From Epiperipatus broadwayi (lineage: Eukaryota; Onychophora; Udeonychophora; Euonychophora; Peripatidae): DNA of 64,000 nucleotides. The position numbers and the translations under genes are program-made. The notes beneath the pieces are model-generated. The model did no database searches, had not been told where the DNA came from, and saw only the letters and a program-made list of their open reading frames with translations. How positions within the stretch are numbered: position 1 is the first letter of the stretch; each line of letters begins with the position of its first letter. The DNA lies in the NCBI GenBank assembly GCA_028023455.1, contig JAQFVV010000548.1, positions 265,632-329,631 on the forward strand, in the 5' to 3' direction. Below, piece after piece: positions 24,270-36,036 of the stretch.

Positions 24270-26090
24270 ATGCAAAGTTGCAAATATTGATAGCACAGGT
24301 GGAGTGGGATTCATTATAAAAAGTGGAAAATGCAACATTGAGGAAATTGATGGTATATTATAGACAAAATAGCAAGATTTGTAATGACGGAGTGATGATT
24401 ATATGGATGTAGAAAACAATCTTGACCAGACATTGTCACAAAGACTTTAATGAAATAATTGATACATTATCGAAAGTGTTATGAACACAGTTGTTTAGGG
24501 TGATAGAAATAGGAAATAACGCTGAATTGTGATTTGGGCATAAAAATAAAGGATTGTTTATTATGAGTTTTTTCTTTGAATGAAACACTAAACAGATTTA
24601 TAGGCATGAAAGCATTTAACTGAAAGGACAGGAGAACTGGAATATATTTTGATTACCAAAAAATATGGATTTTAAGATTACAATGTTTTTAATATCTTCA
24701 ATTAAATAAATGATTAATGGTTACATGAGATGCAAGATCTTATTAATGCAAAATTAAAATCAAGAGAATTATTAATAAAAAATAATATTAATAATTGATA
24801 TTCTTATCTGAAGGAAAAATCACTTATTTTTGATTAAAACTCGCAATAGTTGGACAAGCGTTGGTGGCCGAGTGGTTAGCATAGCTGCCTTACAAGCAGT
24901 TGTCCCGGAGTTCGCTTCCCGCTGACGCTTTGACACACACACACATAAAACTCGCAAATAGTTTTGTAAAGCATTAAAAAAACCCTTGAAGATGGATAAG
25001 ATTTGGTTAAAATTTATTGAGAATTGCAAGAAAGATAATTGATAAAAAGTTTAAAAAATAAAGATTATAATTTTTTTAGTGATACATTAAAAAAATTGAT
25101 TACGTAGAATTGAGTACAATGGTTCTAAAATGTGCAAAAATACTGATCATTGCAAAGTATTCAAAGAATTTCAGATAGTATCAAGAAGTATGAATTGTCA
25201 CTATGACTTAAATTTGTATAATAAGAAAAGTGTTTGATTCTATATAACTTATACGGAGATTAAAACATTGAATCATTCAGATACAAACCAGAATAGTGCC
25301 ATATTTTGAAGAATACTTATCAATTTCTAATAACAGTTATTAGATTACATGGTGATTCTAAAAGAGATAATGTTAAGAAGTGTGTCTAACACGTAATTCT
25401 CTGTGATTCGTATCATCAAAACAGTTTACAATAGTTTTACAAAAAAGTATTTCGTAAATCAAATTGTGAAGCTAAAATAAAAGTAAATAGAAATTATTTA
25501 AGTCATTTTAATTTAGTACATGACATTAATCTTTATTTAAAAGCATTCAGGAAGAGTTATCTAATAAAAATATTATTACACTATTAAAGATAAGTGCTAA
25601 AAAAGCCAAAGTAATATTCGATAGATTTTAGCAAATAATGATTAATAATCACGAATTAAAAATAGCTACACCTACAAATATCTTGATCAGATTATAAATG
25701 CATATACACATATAACTGATGAATTCAATCATAGAATTAAATTTTTACCAGTTAATATTTATGAATATGAGACTTGAACTCTTATCAAAAGAGCAAAGCA
25801 AATACTTGGAACTACTCGACTGACTATGGAGAGATATAGTTAAGAACAATTAACAAAAAAGATCGAACGTGAAATACATAGGTAAAGTGAAGAAAGAAAT
25901 CACTAATATTGAAATTATTAAAAGTCTGAAATGAAGCTGGGCTGACAAATTGTTATAAAAAATGATTAAAGAAGAACAACCAGTCAATGGTTTAAATTGA
26001 ATGCCAAGTGATTGCAAAAGACTTTGTAAGTAACCATCCATAAGATGGATAGTTAAAATAAATAAAGTTTTCTGGCATCATGTGGATAAA
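24270..26090 (+). pseudogene. RTE-like LINE relic
   Basis: A heavily decayed non-LTR element. The C-terminal end is the most recognisable: near 25770 a stretch reads YEYET, stop, TLIKRAK, then TTRLTMERYS, the layout of the ETWTL...RAMER block of RTE-type proteins. Near 25890-26060 comes SWADKLL, then LN, stop, MPSDCKR and PSIRWIVKINKV, matching the KW-WAGH...W-P...GRP-RW-D family signature. Upstream, GGVGFIIKSGK near 24300 fits the endonuclease region of the same family. The RT core itself is not readable. A SINE has inserted into it at 24.85 kb. The assignment rests on spaced motifs only. Confidence 0.55.
24852..24946 (+). mobile_element. tRNA-Val-like SINE with target-site duplication
   Basis: A ~95-bp tRNA-derived retroposon. 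The A-box region reads GTGGCCGAGTGGTTAGCAT (24863-24881). The anticodon-like arm CTGCCTTACAAGCAG has a 7-base loop with TAC at the anticodon position. The B-box-like segment GGAGTTCGCTTCCC follows. The tail is a short (CA)n. It is flanked by 16-17 bp direct repeats, AAAACTCGCAATAGTT at 24836-24851 and the same with one extra A at 24947-24963. That is the hallmark of LINE-driven insertion. A fragment of the same family lies at 16122-16181 (-). Confidence 0.85.
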
Positions 26091-26099
26091 TGAAATGAG

Positions 26100-27680
26100 C
26101 AAATAGTTTAAATATAGATAGACTTTTGCTTAGCACTAAATCGATAATGATTTGAAATTATATAATGCGCGTGTATATTTTTATATATTTTAAGAGAAAA
26201 ATGACACATTTATATTGAAAGTGGTATCCTCTCTTTATTTTAACAAACAAAATATCAACTGCTTACACAAAAATAAAATGTTAATTTTAAATGAAATATA
26301 AAATGTAAAATATAGTTAGTTTGACTTCATATAAATTTTAATAAACATCAAAAAACAAAACAAAAAAACAACAAAAAATTGATATTATTACGACGCAAAA
26401 TTTGACTTTTAATTTCTACTTTTCAAAATGTTTATATTTCTTTACACAACAATATTTATTTCAAATAAAACTTAAAAGAATATTAAAGTCAAAAAATAAT
26501 TGAAACGAAAACGTCATACAGAAATATTTATTATCATCTTCCGCTAACAAACAAATTGTTTCTCCTGTCATTTTATACAACTGTAATTTTTGCATTTGCT
26601 ATTTTTTATCCACTATCTAAAATATTTATTATCACACAGAAGTGTAGTATATTATAAAATCCATTTACTTGTTTAATAAATTATCCAAGTTCCCAAAAAT
26701 GTCTCACATAATGGTAATAGTTTTGTTTGATAATAAATAAGCAATTGGCACGATATATATATACTAATTAAATGATGGAATTCTACTAAACACGTATTTG
26801 CTTGCTTGATTTTATTAAAATAGCGTATCTGACATGGAAAATCAGAATACATATTGAAGTTTGATATTATATAAACTATTAATTAATTAATTTATATAAA
26901 ATATAAATAGTTGATTGAAAGACTAACATGATTTATTTTAATACTATTATTACTGACAACTTTTTTTTCTCTTATAGAAGGAATTTTTTCATTTCAACAC
27001 CTTTATTAAAGTATTTGAATTTTTATAAATTTTAAGGTCATGATTTAATGTCTATAGTAGTCTGTCTACTATAGAGCAGAAAACTCAAACATAATATAAG
27101 ATCTAACCGCGTTCATAAGCATGATGTAATAGCAATATTTCATTCACATGGAAAAACATAAAAATGACAAATAAAAGCACAGTAGATTCTACTCACATTT
27201 AAATTTAATCTAATACCTTCCAAATTCTTATTAAAATGAAATAATTATTAAATACATTCAATGATAATTGATTTACAATGTATTTTTAACACGTCTAAAC
27301 ATGTATTTTATTCCATTTATGAGATGAATTATAAATTTATTTAAACGCACATTGATTACAGTAAGTAATATTTACTAAGGCTTTAACCTCAAGAATATGT
27401 GTGTAAAAAATGCGATATTAGGAACCTTTACAGGTCTTAACCCCAAGATTACGCCTTGGAAGAAAAAAGGGGAACCTTCTTTACTTCAACCTACTTTATG
27501 AGATGAATGTAAATTTAGTAGCATGCAGAACAGTTCATATTTAAACCTATTACAAACTTAATTTTACAATAAATGGTGCATTTATTTTTATAATGATTAT
27601 TTATAATTTCAATATACAACAAAAAATGACTGCATATTTTATAACTAAAATTTTAGATTGCCATGACCTTGTTATTTATT
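26100..27680. other. AT-rich gene-free stretch
   Basis: Nothing supportable beyond A/T-rich low complexity. A weak direct similarity links CTTTAACCTCAAGAAT (27383) and TCTTAACCCCAAGATT (27436). Confidence 0.5.
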
Positions 27681-27681
27681 T

Positions 27682-27690
27682 ACACGCACG

Positions 27691-27729
<39 letters not shown>

Positions 27730-27848
27730 GCTCTTAATAAAGTACTATTTATCAAATTCTATTTATTTGTCTTTTTTTCTAAATTATTTATAGAAAAATA
27801 AAATGCAAATCAATTTTTAAAGATATATGGATGGATGGATGGATGGAT
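27682..27848. repeat. (CA)n(TA)n and (GGAT)n microsatellites
   Basis: CA repeat running into TA repeat at 27682-27729, and a (GGAT)5 run at 27827-27848. Confidence 0.9.
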
Positions 27849-27849
27849 T

Positions 27850-30640
27850 TATAGAAATATATAGAAGTAGAAATGAATGAATATATAAACAAATAGAGAG
27901 AGGACTAGATAAATAATTAGATAGATGAAATATATTTTGTTCTTTATGATAGATAACTTGCTACAATAAGTGATATTAAAAATATTATTCCATAAGGAGC
28001 CTTTGCATTGAAAGGTTTTGCAAACGTGAATAATACTTTACCAATAATAATTGCTATCTTGTTTGATCTACCATTATTAAAGGTCATGTGCCTAGTGAAG
28101 TAGTTAGAGTAATGATTGCCATATTATTTAATACTAGTCAGTAAAAGCCATCACTAAACTAGATATTTGAAATCAATACACATTATTTAAAAAATGATGA
28201 ATGTTCAAAATATAATTACTCAATTGTGAATCAAAATATTAGTTTGAAGAGGGTTTTTATTTCTGATTTAGATATTTTTCAATATTTATTTGAAGTGATT
28301 TTGTTGTAAATTGTAGTCGAATGCAATGTTATTGTATAAAAAGTATACCTGATCTTCTATATACTCTATTGTTTGTCACAACTATCTCTGTGTTTTTATG
28401 TTTAAATTCTATGTCTTCAGATCCTAATCTGGCATAATTATTTACAATGTAATTTATGAGAATGGGAATCAGTTTTAGACATATACTTGCATAATATTTA
28501 TAAGCACTGAAATAATATAAAAATAATAACATTAGTAAAAATATTTTATTGCATATATAAAAACATTAGTTAATTTGAAGGAAATGTAATTAGTTTCAAA
28601 TGCATGCATGACAAGAAATAATACAAATTAGAGCTGGTAATTATTATACATTTTATAAAATTAAATAGATTATCAATTTAAAAATAAATTATAAAATTAA
28701 AAACAAACACAGTCTTATATATATAAACCACAGACAAACTTTTTTAAAAATCTTATAAAGATTACAAAATAATACAGTAGAAACGCTGGTATATATTATT
28801 GTACGTTATAATAGTTCATATTTTAATAAAACAAGATTCACAAAGAATAAGTGTGTGTGTGTGTGGTTTGTTGTATATATGTTATCAAATTAAACATAAA
28901 ATTTAGTATTATTTCCAAAAAAACAACCTAACAATATCTATATATCAGAGTTCAAATAAAGGTAAATTGTTATGCACTTAATGCTCTTTAATAAAGTCAA
29001 ATACTATAAACTCATTATGTTAAAAAAAAGAGAAATCAAATGGAATATATTAGTGTATAATCGAAAAATAATCAAATATATTTCATTATGTCAGATTTAA
29101 TGCTATGAGATCCATTAAAAATACTTACACGCCTATAAAAAGATTTAAAAATAAAACACCAAGTTCGTAAATTATTCCGTAATTAAAAAAGAGAGACGCA
29201 TGCAACATAGACATTGCTCAAATTTATCAATAGAAAGTAATATTTTATTAAGGGTTAAAATGTTATGGCAAATATTCAGATATCGAACGTTGTTTAAGGT
29301 TGCCTTAATTAACAAAAACCTAAATTCTGCAGTCGGTCAGAAAAAGTAATCATTTTCTCATAGTTTGATCATTACATTGCGTTTAATCACATAGTGTACA
29401 TGAAAAATAAAGTACCACTATAAAGTATAGTTAACAAAAAAAGAAAAGTCAATCGCAGAAAAAAAAGAAAATAAATAATAATATTAAATTCTCCAGCTTT
29501 TCAATTGTTATTATGAGCTCTGAAAATAAAGATTTCCGCCCTCTAGAAAAGCTTTCTCATACAAAGGTATTAAAACCTTAAATTCAGAAAAACAATAAAT
29601 GTTAAAAGAATACAGAAGCAAGTACCGATATTCTGGGCAAAATCATAAGTTCTAAAAATGCGAGTAAAAGAAAAATGCAATAATATTAAATCCTAAATAT
29701 ATATATAATAGATGTCATAATGCGAATTACTTCTCTTGCATCACCCCTACAAAAGACTACTTAGGGTGAACAAATCCAATTGATACAAACAAGAAAATAG
29801 AAAGTCTATTACTCAGCAATATTTTCGTTCTGATTTTCACTACTAAGTTTGTCAAACTTTGTCAGTAATGTTATTTTAGATACAGTTAACCTCAAAGAGC
29901 TCCAAAAATACAACAAACAAGAAGTGAAGACTTTAAAAAATGCAGCAGCAAATTATCCACTAGATAAGTAGCTACTATAGTTCAAAGTTAATCAACTTCA
30001 ATCGCTTTAATATCACTTCTTTTGGTTAACTAAATAAATAGGGTTGCAAAATATTCACAGATAGCCTTTCTTCCACAATATCAATTATTAGTGTAATAGA
30101 AAAACTATGATTTGGATGATTACCAGCTATTATTACCACATCTGTCACTGCCAGACTATCTAGCAGAACTACAAATAAATCTATTGCTACTTTCAGATTC
30201 ATGAGACTAACATATGTTATTAAGCAGCAGCAAAAGAAGACTGAAATATTATCAATTATCTAAAATGTAAAATGAAAGTCTGCTATATAACTAAAGAAGC
30301 AAATCTACTTCCTTATGACCTCCTTTGCTTGCTGTACGTGATTTTTACGTGTGAGATGCTACAAAAAAGTGTAGAGCACAGATGATCGCAAGAAAAGTGG
30401 CAAGTTGGTAAACTGAATCATCTGTGCAGTATTGAGCTGAAGTCTTGAGCATGGGCAAATGTTGTATCTGAAAATACATCATCCACTTCAGAAATAAGCA
30501 CACTAATCAGAAAACAGTATTAAAATATAGATACAATTCTTCAAACCAGTTCTCGAATTCATAATGTCCAAGCTCATATCTATAAACTGCAAAAAGCAAA
30601 CCGGTTAATCACACTTTACGATTAGAACGCAATAAGATGT
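27850..30640. other. AT-rich gene-free stretch
   Basis: No gene recognised. A short (GT)n lies near 28850. From about 29500 the base composition becomes slightly less AT-extreme, probably the decayed 5' part of the LINE that follows. Confidence 0.4.
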
Positions 30641-30649
30641 AAATTAAAC

Positions 30650-32200
30650 ATAATTATACCAAATCACTCAAAGTTTGTAAGAATCACTATAAATGATGCA
30701 TGATTCATTCCACCTCAAACCCTCAGCATTCCTATATCATCAAAAGGTGACATTTTTCTTTTTGGCACCAATGTTCACGTAAAAATTCTCCAGTATCTAA
30801 AATATTGTCTAAAAGCAGCTAATCAATATCTATTTGCTAATCACTACAGTACACAATTATCCCAAAATTTTTACTGCAAAGAAGCAACTGTACCAAAAAA
30901 TCAAACACCTGGAAATACATATCTTTCTAACTGCAAATCTTATCTCAGCTAATATCTACAGGCAGCTTGATTTAGTCATAATTCTTTTTCTACATTAATG
31001 CTACTATCAACATTACTTAAGCAATCTTAATATCCCCAAGCTTTCTACCAACATAAACTCAGAAAAAAACATCAAATGCAATATATCTTTCAATCAATAA
31101 TTTGAGTTTATAGCACTTGACGATATTGATCAAAAATATTTCCAAGACTATTTTTAAAAAAAAAGTTGAATGAACTTATTCTGCCAAAACAATCAACTTC
31201 ACATTATGCAATTAAAACTTGCTGTGCTTCTCAAACTATCCTTTTAATACAAGAATCAACGTTGTTGCCAAAGAGAACAAACTTACAGATTATGTTGTAC
31301 ATATGTCGAGTTTAGACAGCTTTTGATCAAGTCAATTAGAAATATTTTTCCCTGCACTACATAAACATCTGTTTAAATACAATAATTTAAAAACTGCTAT
31401 TTAGAACTACCTTAGTTATAAATCAATTAAATTTACGAATTATATGTGTCTGTTAACATGTATCAAACCTAATCACGGCATTCCACAATGTTGATCATTT
31501 ATCACATTGCTATTTTCCATTTATGGACTCCTGATTAAAGAAATTGAACAATGCACTGAATATTTTTTCCCTTCCTCATTAAAACTACTATCCACCCTAT
31601 ATTTTTGGTTGATGATATTCAGATAATCATTAAAGGCCTCCAAAACATCTTCATCATTTCCAAACATCAACTGGTTCCACAATAGGAGTTGGCAAATCAC
31701 CCTAGAGGAAACTGTCTACCAGACTGTAAACTATGATATTTCTTTATGGGTAACTCCTCATCATTTCTCAACATCCAAATTAATCTTTCTAAAATGCAAT
31801 TAGGCCAGCATTTATATAATGTTGCCATGAACACATTCAGTGCAAATATGAATGTATTCTCCCAAAATTATCCTAAAGTGAAAAGTGGTATTGTTCGAAT
31901 GTTATTCTTAGTGTAATATTTGTCTGGTTTAGCCCTTGGGTATCACTTTTTAATACGATTTTATAATACACTTATGATTGTAATAAAATGATACATGTAG
32001 AACTCATCTTCATATCTTCTATTTATCAGAACATGTTCCAAATCTTTTGTAACTTATATTAAGGTCAAAGTGTATATTGCAACACTTATTAATCCAAAAC
32101 TTAGCCCAACATCCCTTCAATACCATTGCTTGTTTCAATTTCATATGTTAAACAATCTTTTTTCATGCCATTGATCATCGGTTCTATTAGACCAGTATTT
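30650..32200 (+). pseudogene. Decayed LINE reverse transcriptase
   Basis: The plus strand retains RT signatures in order but in shifting frames. A motif A-like stretch with SLDSF near 31310 precedes ALHKHLFKYN near 31358. NHGIPQC, stop, SFITLLFSIYG near 31473-31528 fits the G-PQGS-LSP-LF-IY motif B of CR1/Jockey/L2-type elements. FLVDDIQIII near 31600-31630 fits motif C. No frame exceeds about 60 codons, so the copy is old. The clade cannot be set without alignment. Confidence 0.6.
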
Positions 32201-32247
32201 ATTTGCTCCAGCATATGTTAAGTCTTTATTTTCATTAATATTCTCCA

Positions 32248-32386
32248 ATCAGATTTTATTCTTGAATATATATATATATCTGGACTTTTCATCAGTTTAG
32301 TCATCATATAAAATCTGATTGGAGAATCAGATTTTATTCTTGAATATATATATATATCTGGACTTTTCATCAGTTTAGTCATCATA
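32248..32386. repeat. Partial tandem duplication, 78-bp offset
   Basis: A 61-bp block containing (TA)n and TGGACTTTTCATCAGTTTAG occurs at 32248-32308 and exactly again at 32326-32386. Confidence 0.9.
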
Positions 32387-32389
32387 ATT

Positions 32390-33727
32390 ATGCATTATTA
32401 GAGTATAATATTCTTTAAATTTGTAACACACTTCATTGGAGTTAACTTATAATACCATCGGTGCCGTTATAGTTGTGTTTTCATCATACAATTGCCCGTA
32501 AAACATATATTTATTCTAATGTAGATATGTTTACCAATGAAGTTATTTTATAAAAAAAAATAATGGGAGTGTTTAATTTAATAGAGGTAACAAAATTAAT
32601 CATCTTCCCAACTCTCTACCTGACCTCAAAACAGAACTTAATATATATTCAAATAACTAAGACTAATAAATGCATTAATAATCGTGCTTATAATAATATT
32701 TTGCTAAATATAAATTACTACAAATAATATATCCTTATTAAATAAAATAAAAATATATAATCGTAAAAAATACCTATAGTTATAAATCCAAATAAAACTA
32801 AAAATATTAAAACTCTCATCTTGCGTAAAGTTAGAAATAGCTTTCTGAATATAAATTAAATCTACATCAGGGAAAATAAAAATGGTATTTAACTCTAATA
32901 TTTATTATTCACCTGTAATTATTATATTTATTGTTCTGCTTGGCCTTACGACCCATTGGAAATAATATAATACTTATGAATTTTTATAGTTCTTTAATAA
33001 ATTTTCACAAACAATAAAAAATCAATTTAATTTAATTATAGCATCACATGATCACATTTCCTATACTAGCACATTAATTGTTTAATTTAATTATAATTAT
33101 AAACACTTAAACGTCATCAGTCAATAGAACGCCTTCATTAATAAAATAGAATTTAATTAGTTTATTTAATTTAAATTTTGCAAAATCTTGAGATTTCTTT
33201 TAAATATCATGCATTATATATTTTAATTATGCTAATTAATATAAATATATTATTTATTATTGATAATAATGTTATATAATTTTTTTCCATATTTTAAAGA
33301 GTGAGAGCTTCTAAAAATTTTGGTTTAAATGTTGCAAGAAAAGTCAGAAATGTAATTTGAATTTAATTATAATAAAGTTACATAATTATTTAAAAAAAAA
33401 ACAATATTTATACAAAATTTAAATATTCATTCATCACATTTTTTTTTTTTTTGTATTACAACTCATAACAATTATTAGCAAATATTAATTATACTAGAAA
33501 TTATTTATTGCAATTTAGTTTCAAAAATTATAACTTTCTGCGCTCTTATATATGAAGGCAGCCACTGCAGATAAATTGTTTAATGATTACCACTAATCAT
33601 TAGGCCACCGATTATCATTTCATTTTAAATCAAACGTATTCACATGGTATTATTAATCCAAATTTACATCTACCGTTATAAAAGAATAATAATCTAAAAT
33701 AAATGATATCAAAGATATGAATGCAGG
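32390..33727. other. AT-rich gene-free stretch
   Basis: Homopolymer and A/T-rich sequence only. Confidence 0.5.
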
Positions 33728-33740
33728 AATTTTGATACTT

Positions 33741-34038
33741 CACATGATCACCATTCTTTTGCTTGCTCGCAACTGTTATTAAAACAGGCAAAACTTTCTA
33801 TGTATTGCCACTCAGTGCAAGCCAGAGTAATCAATGGATATCAGAAGGCTTGGGTATAAAAAACCCCATCTAGTGACTACTCATCCAATATTCCCAGACT
33901 AGTTTCTGGCTTGCATTAGATATTAAGATCTGATGCAGTGTTCTCAGATCCAACACTCCTAACTGACGAATTCTGACATCCATTGATTACTCCGGCTTGC
34001 ACTGAGTGGCAATACATATAGAGAATTTTGCCTGTTTT
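33741..34038. mobile_element. Hairpin retroposon-like element with 13-bp TSD, copy 1
   Basis: Long inverted arms (33779-33846 and 33971-34040; both contain the complement pair of TTGCCACTCAGTGCAAGCC) enclose ~125 bp. The direct repeat AATTTTGATACTT flanks the whole (33728-33740 and 34039-34051). A shorter member lies at 48.6 kb and also has a 13-bp duplication. No reading frame. Confidence 0.75.
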
Positions 34039-34092
34039 AATTTTGATACTTGTAAATCAAACTATAGTAAATTGATATTGATGAGTATTGAA

Positions 34093-34202
34093 AAAATAAT
34101 AAAATATTTATTAGATGTTGTACCATCGATCTAAATATTGTTAGTTCAAAATAATAAGATATTTATTAGGTGTTGTGCCCTCGATCTAAATAGTGTTAGT
34201 TC
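34093..34202. repeat. 55-bp tandem duplication
   Basis: Two adjacent ~55-bp copies (34093-34147 and 34148-34202), both including CGATCTAAATA and GTTAGTTC, differing at about five positions. Confidence 0.85.
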
Positions 34203-34290
34203 AGCAGAAAACGTATTTTAAACATCATTTGTTTGTATTTCAAATGTTTTATTCAAGTTTCAAATACGTGAAATATAATGGAAGCTTTAA

Positions 34291-34291
<1 letters not shown>

Positions 34292-34372
<81 letters not shown>
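34292..34372. repeat. (AT)n microsatellite
   Basis: About 80 bp of AT dinucleotide repeat. Confidence 0.95.
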
Positions 34373-34376
<4 letters not shown>

Positions 34377-34902
34377 TACCATCTCCAGGTACATTCCTCT
34401 AATATTGATCTGCCAGAATACAGAGAAATCTGGAACTCTTGTTATAACACATTTTCTTACCTAGTTTTTAGAATGCTTTAATTTCCAATACCCAACACAT
34501 AATATAACTGTCCATTACTCTATACAAATAAACACAAAGATCTGAGAAAGTATAGTGAAATCCCTTTATTAAATTAGGTTATGGTTAGACCATTCCAGTT
34601 TATATATTCATCCCACTATCAATTTGTTTCACTCTCGTTTGTTACTAACAATCCATCATCTCATCATTCAGGTTCTGAACATTTGGATAGCTTCTTATAT
34701 AATATCCCTAAAAAATACACATTCTCATACACATATGTGTAATACACATCCTTAAATAGTTTAATATTTAACGAAGTCTTATTTAATGTTTATATTTATA
34801 AATTAGTACGATAACATTAATTTAAATTACAATTAGATTTTAATTCAAGCTAGATTTAGGATTTGTATCTTTTTCTTTCTCCTCTTATTTAAATTCTATT
34901 GG
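34373..34902. other. Gene-free stretch
   Basis: No supportable feature; probably the 5' remainder or flank of the PLE family 3 fragment. Confidence 0.4.
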
Positions 34903-35065
34903 TTGGGAAATGAAGAACACATTCTGGCAATCAGAGAAAAATCCAATTCATCAGCTATTTATTCTCGTATAAAATTGGCTAACCATGATATCAATTTTGA
35001 TAAAACAAATATTTTAGCAGAAATTGAAGAATATGACCAGAGATTGCTAAGAGAAGCTATAGAGA
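34903..35065 (+). pseudogene. PLE family 3, nuclease C-terminal part (left of nested insertion)
   Basis: Open frame reading LGNEEHILAIREKSN, then LANHDINFDKTNILAEIEEY and DQRLLREAIEN. This is the conserved region after the GIY-YIG core in PLE proteins (N-H plus nearby E and the R-REAIE block). It stops matching exactly where the family 1 PLE begins, and the frame resumes at 38168. The family differs from both other PLEs in the window. Only the last ~100 residues of the protein are present. Confidence 0.75.
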
Positions 35066-35224
35066 ACTTGTCTGAAGGTTAGTAATGATGGTATATTATA
35101 AGATGTAATATGTTGGACTATTTCCATCATTTATGAGTGAATATTGAATGTATAGAAAATTTTAAACTTTATTTAAACTTTTCAAATACAAACAACTTGT
35201 TAGTAATAACACACAAATAGACAA

Positions 35225-35296
35225 TACAGGTTAGTAATTACACAACGTTTCGAGTAGTATTATTCTCCACTCTTCTTCAGGTGTTGCTGGCCTATA
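35225..35296 (-). ncRNA. Hammerhead ribozyme in left arm of PLE copy D
   Basis: Minus strand: core CTGAAGA (35274-35280, CUGANGA type), GAAA (35248-35251), stem III palindrome ACGT (35245-35248), cleavage-site U opposite A35244. Inner stem I is ACAC with GTGT, and outer stem I is TATAGG with CCTGTA (one G-U) across an internal loop. Stem II pairs GAGTGG with CTACTC (one G-U), with one unpaired A next to the core box. All essential core bases are intact. Confidence 0.75.
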
Positions 35297-35311
35297 TGCA
35301 CAGTGACAATA

Positions 35312-35470
35312 TTCACTTAGAAGTTGAACTCGCACCTTTAGATTCTTGTATATTGAATTTAAGGCAAACGCTCTACCAACTGAGCTATTCTGTCAAAGGC
35401 AACATATAGTAGAAATTTGATATATTTATACTTGAGGGTTGGTTCAAATCCTCCCGAGTCCTTCAATTTT
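35312..35470 (-). repeat. tRNA-like segments in left arm
   Basis: Counterpart of the tRNA-like region at 37808-37950. The box A sequence is on the minus strand near 35370-35390, and the plus strand reads GGTTGGTTCAAATCCTCC near 35439. Confidence 0.5.
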
Positions 35471-35501
35471 TTTTTTAACAAGTCTAATTATTTTTATTTT
35501 T

Positions 35502-36036
35502 TTATTTTTTCCTAAGAGCAAGATTAATTAGAGGCTTCCATACATTGTGTATGGCCACACTGGGTTGACTTATAGGATTATTTACCATTGTCATATGAGC
35601 AGCTTCCTTGAATTTTCTTCTATGCATTTTTTCCTCTTTATCCAATATCTTTGTATTTTCCCACTTAAGCATGTGGTCATTAGTACATACATGATCTGCT
35701 ATGGTAGACACATCTGTTTTTTTTCTTTTTTAACCATTAGTTTGTGTTCATTCAATCATTGTTCAACAGGCTGACAGGTCTCACCAATGTATTTTCTTCC
35801 ACATTCACATGGTATCTCATAGATGCAGTTTTTGTTCTTCAGCATTTCCAGTTTAGGCTTAGTGGAAGTAAGCATTCCTCGAATTGTGGTATGGCTTTGG
35901 AAAGCAGTTCTAATATTATATTGACTGCAGATTCTTTTTAGTTTGTCTGCCATTCCTGGTATGTATGGATACACCACTGTACCAATAACTGTTTCCTCTT
36001 TTGGTGTCTTTTTCTGTTGTCTATTGAAGGTTTTTC
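35502..36036 (-). pseudogene. PLE GIY-YIG domain in left inverted arm
   Basis: The minus strand carries two frames (35756-35977 and 35502-35711) that together cover the nuclease end of the family 1 PLE. The first reads YPYIPGMADKLKRICSQY, then CIYEIPCECGRKYIGET; the second reads STIADHVCTNDHMLKWENT, then MHRRKFKEAAHMTMV. It keeps the canonical C-x-C-G-RKYIGE version of the motif, where the plus arm has CECVRKYIGE. A frameshift near 35730 separates the two frames. The fragment has no RT and cannot be expressed as a PLE protein. Confidence 0.85.

Larger units (their letters stand above)
35099..36036 (-). repeat. Left inverted arm of PLE copy D
   Basis: Reverse complement of 37230-38168, near-identical over ~938 bp. 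It ends abruptly at 36036, where plus-strand PLE sequence begins. Confidence 0.92.

Noticed and set aside
32248-32386. Hammerhead from CTGATGA on the minus strand
   Set aside because: No GAAA at suitable spacing; the repeat is a simple partial duplication.
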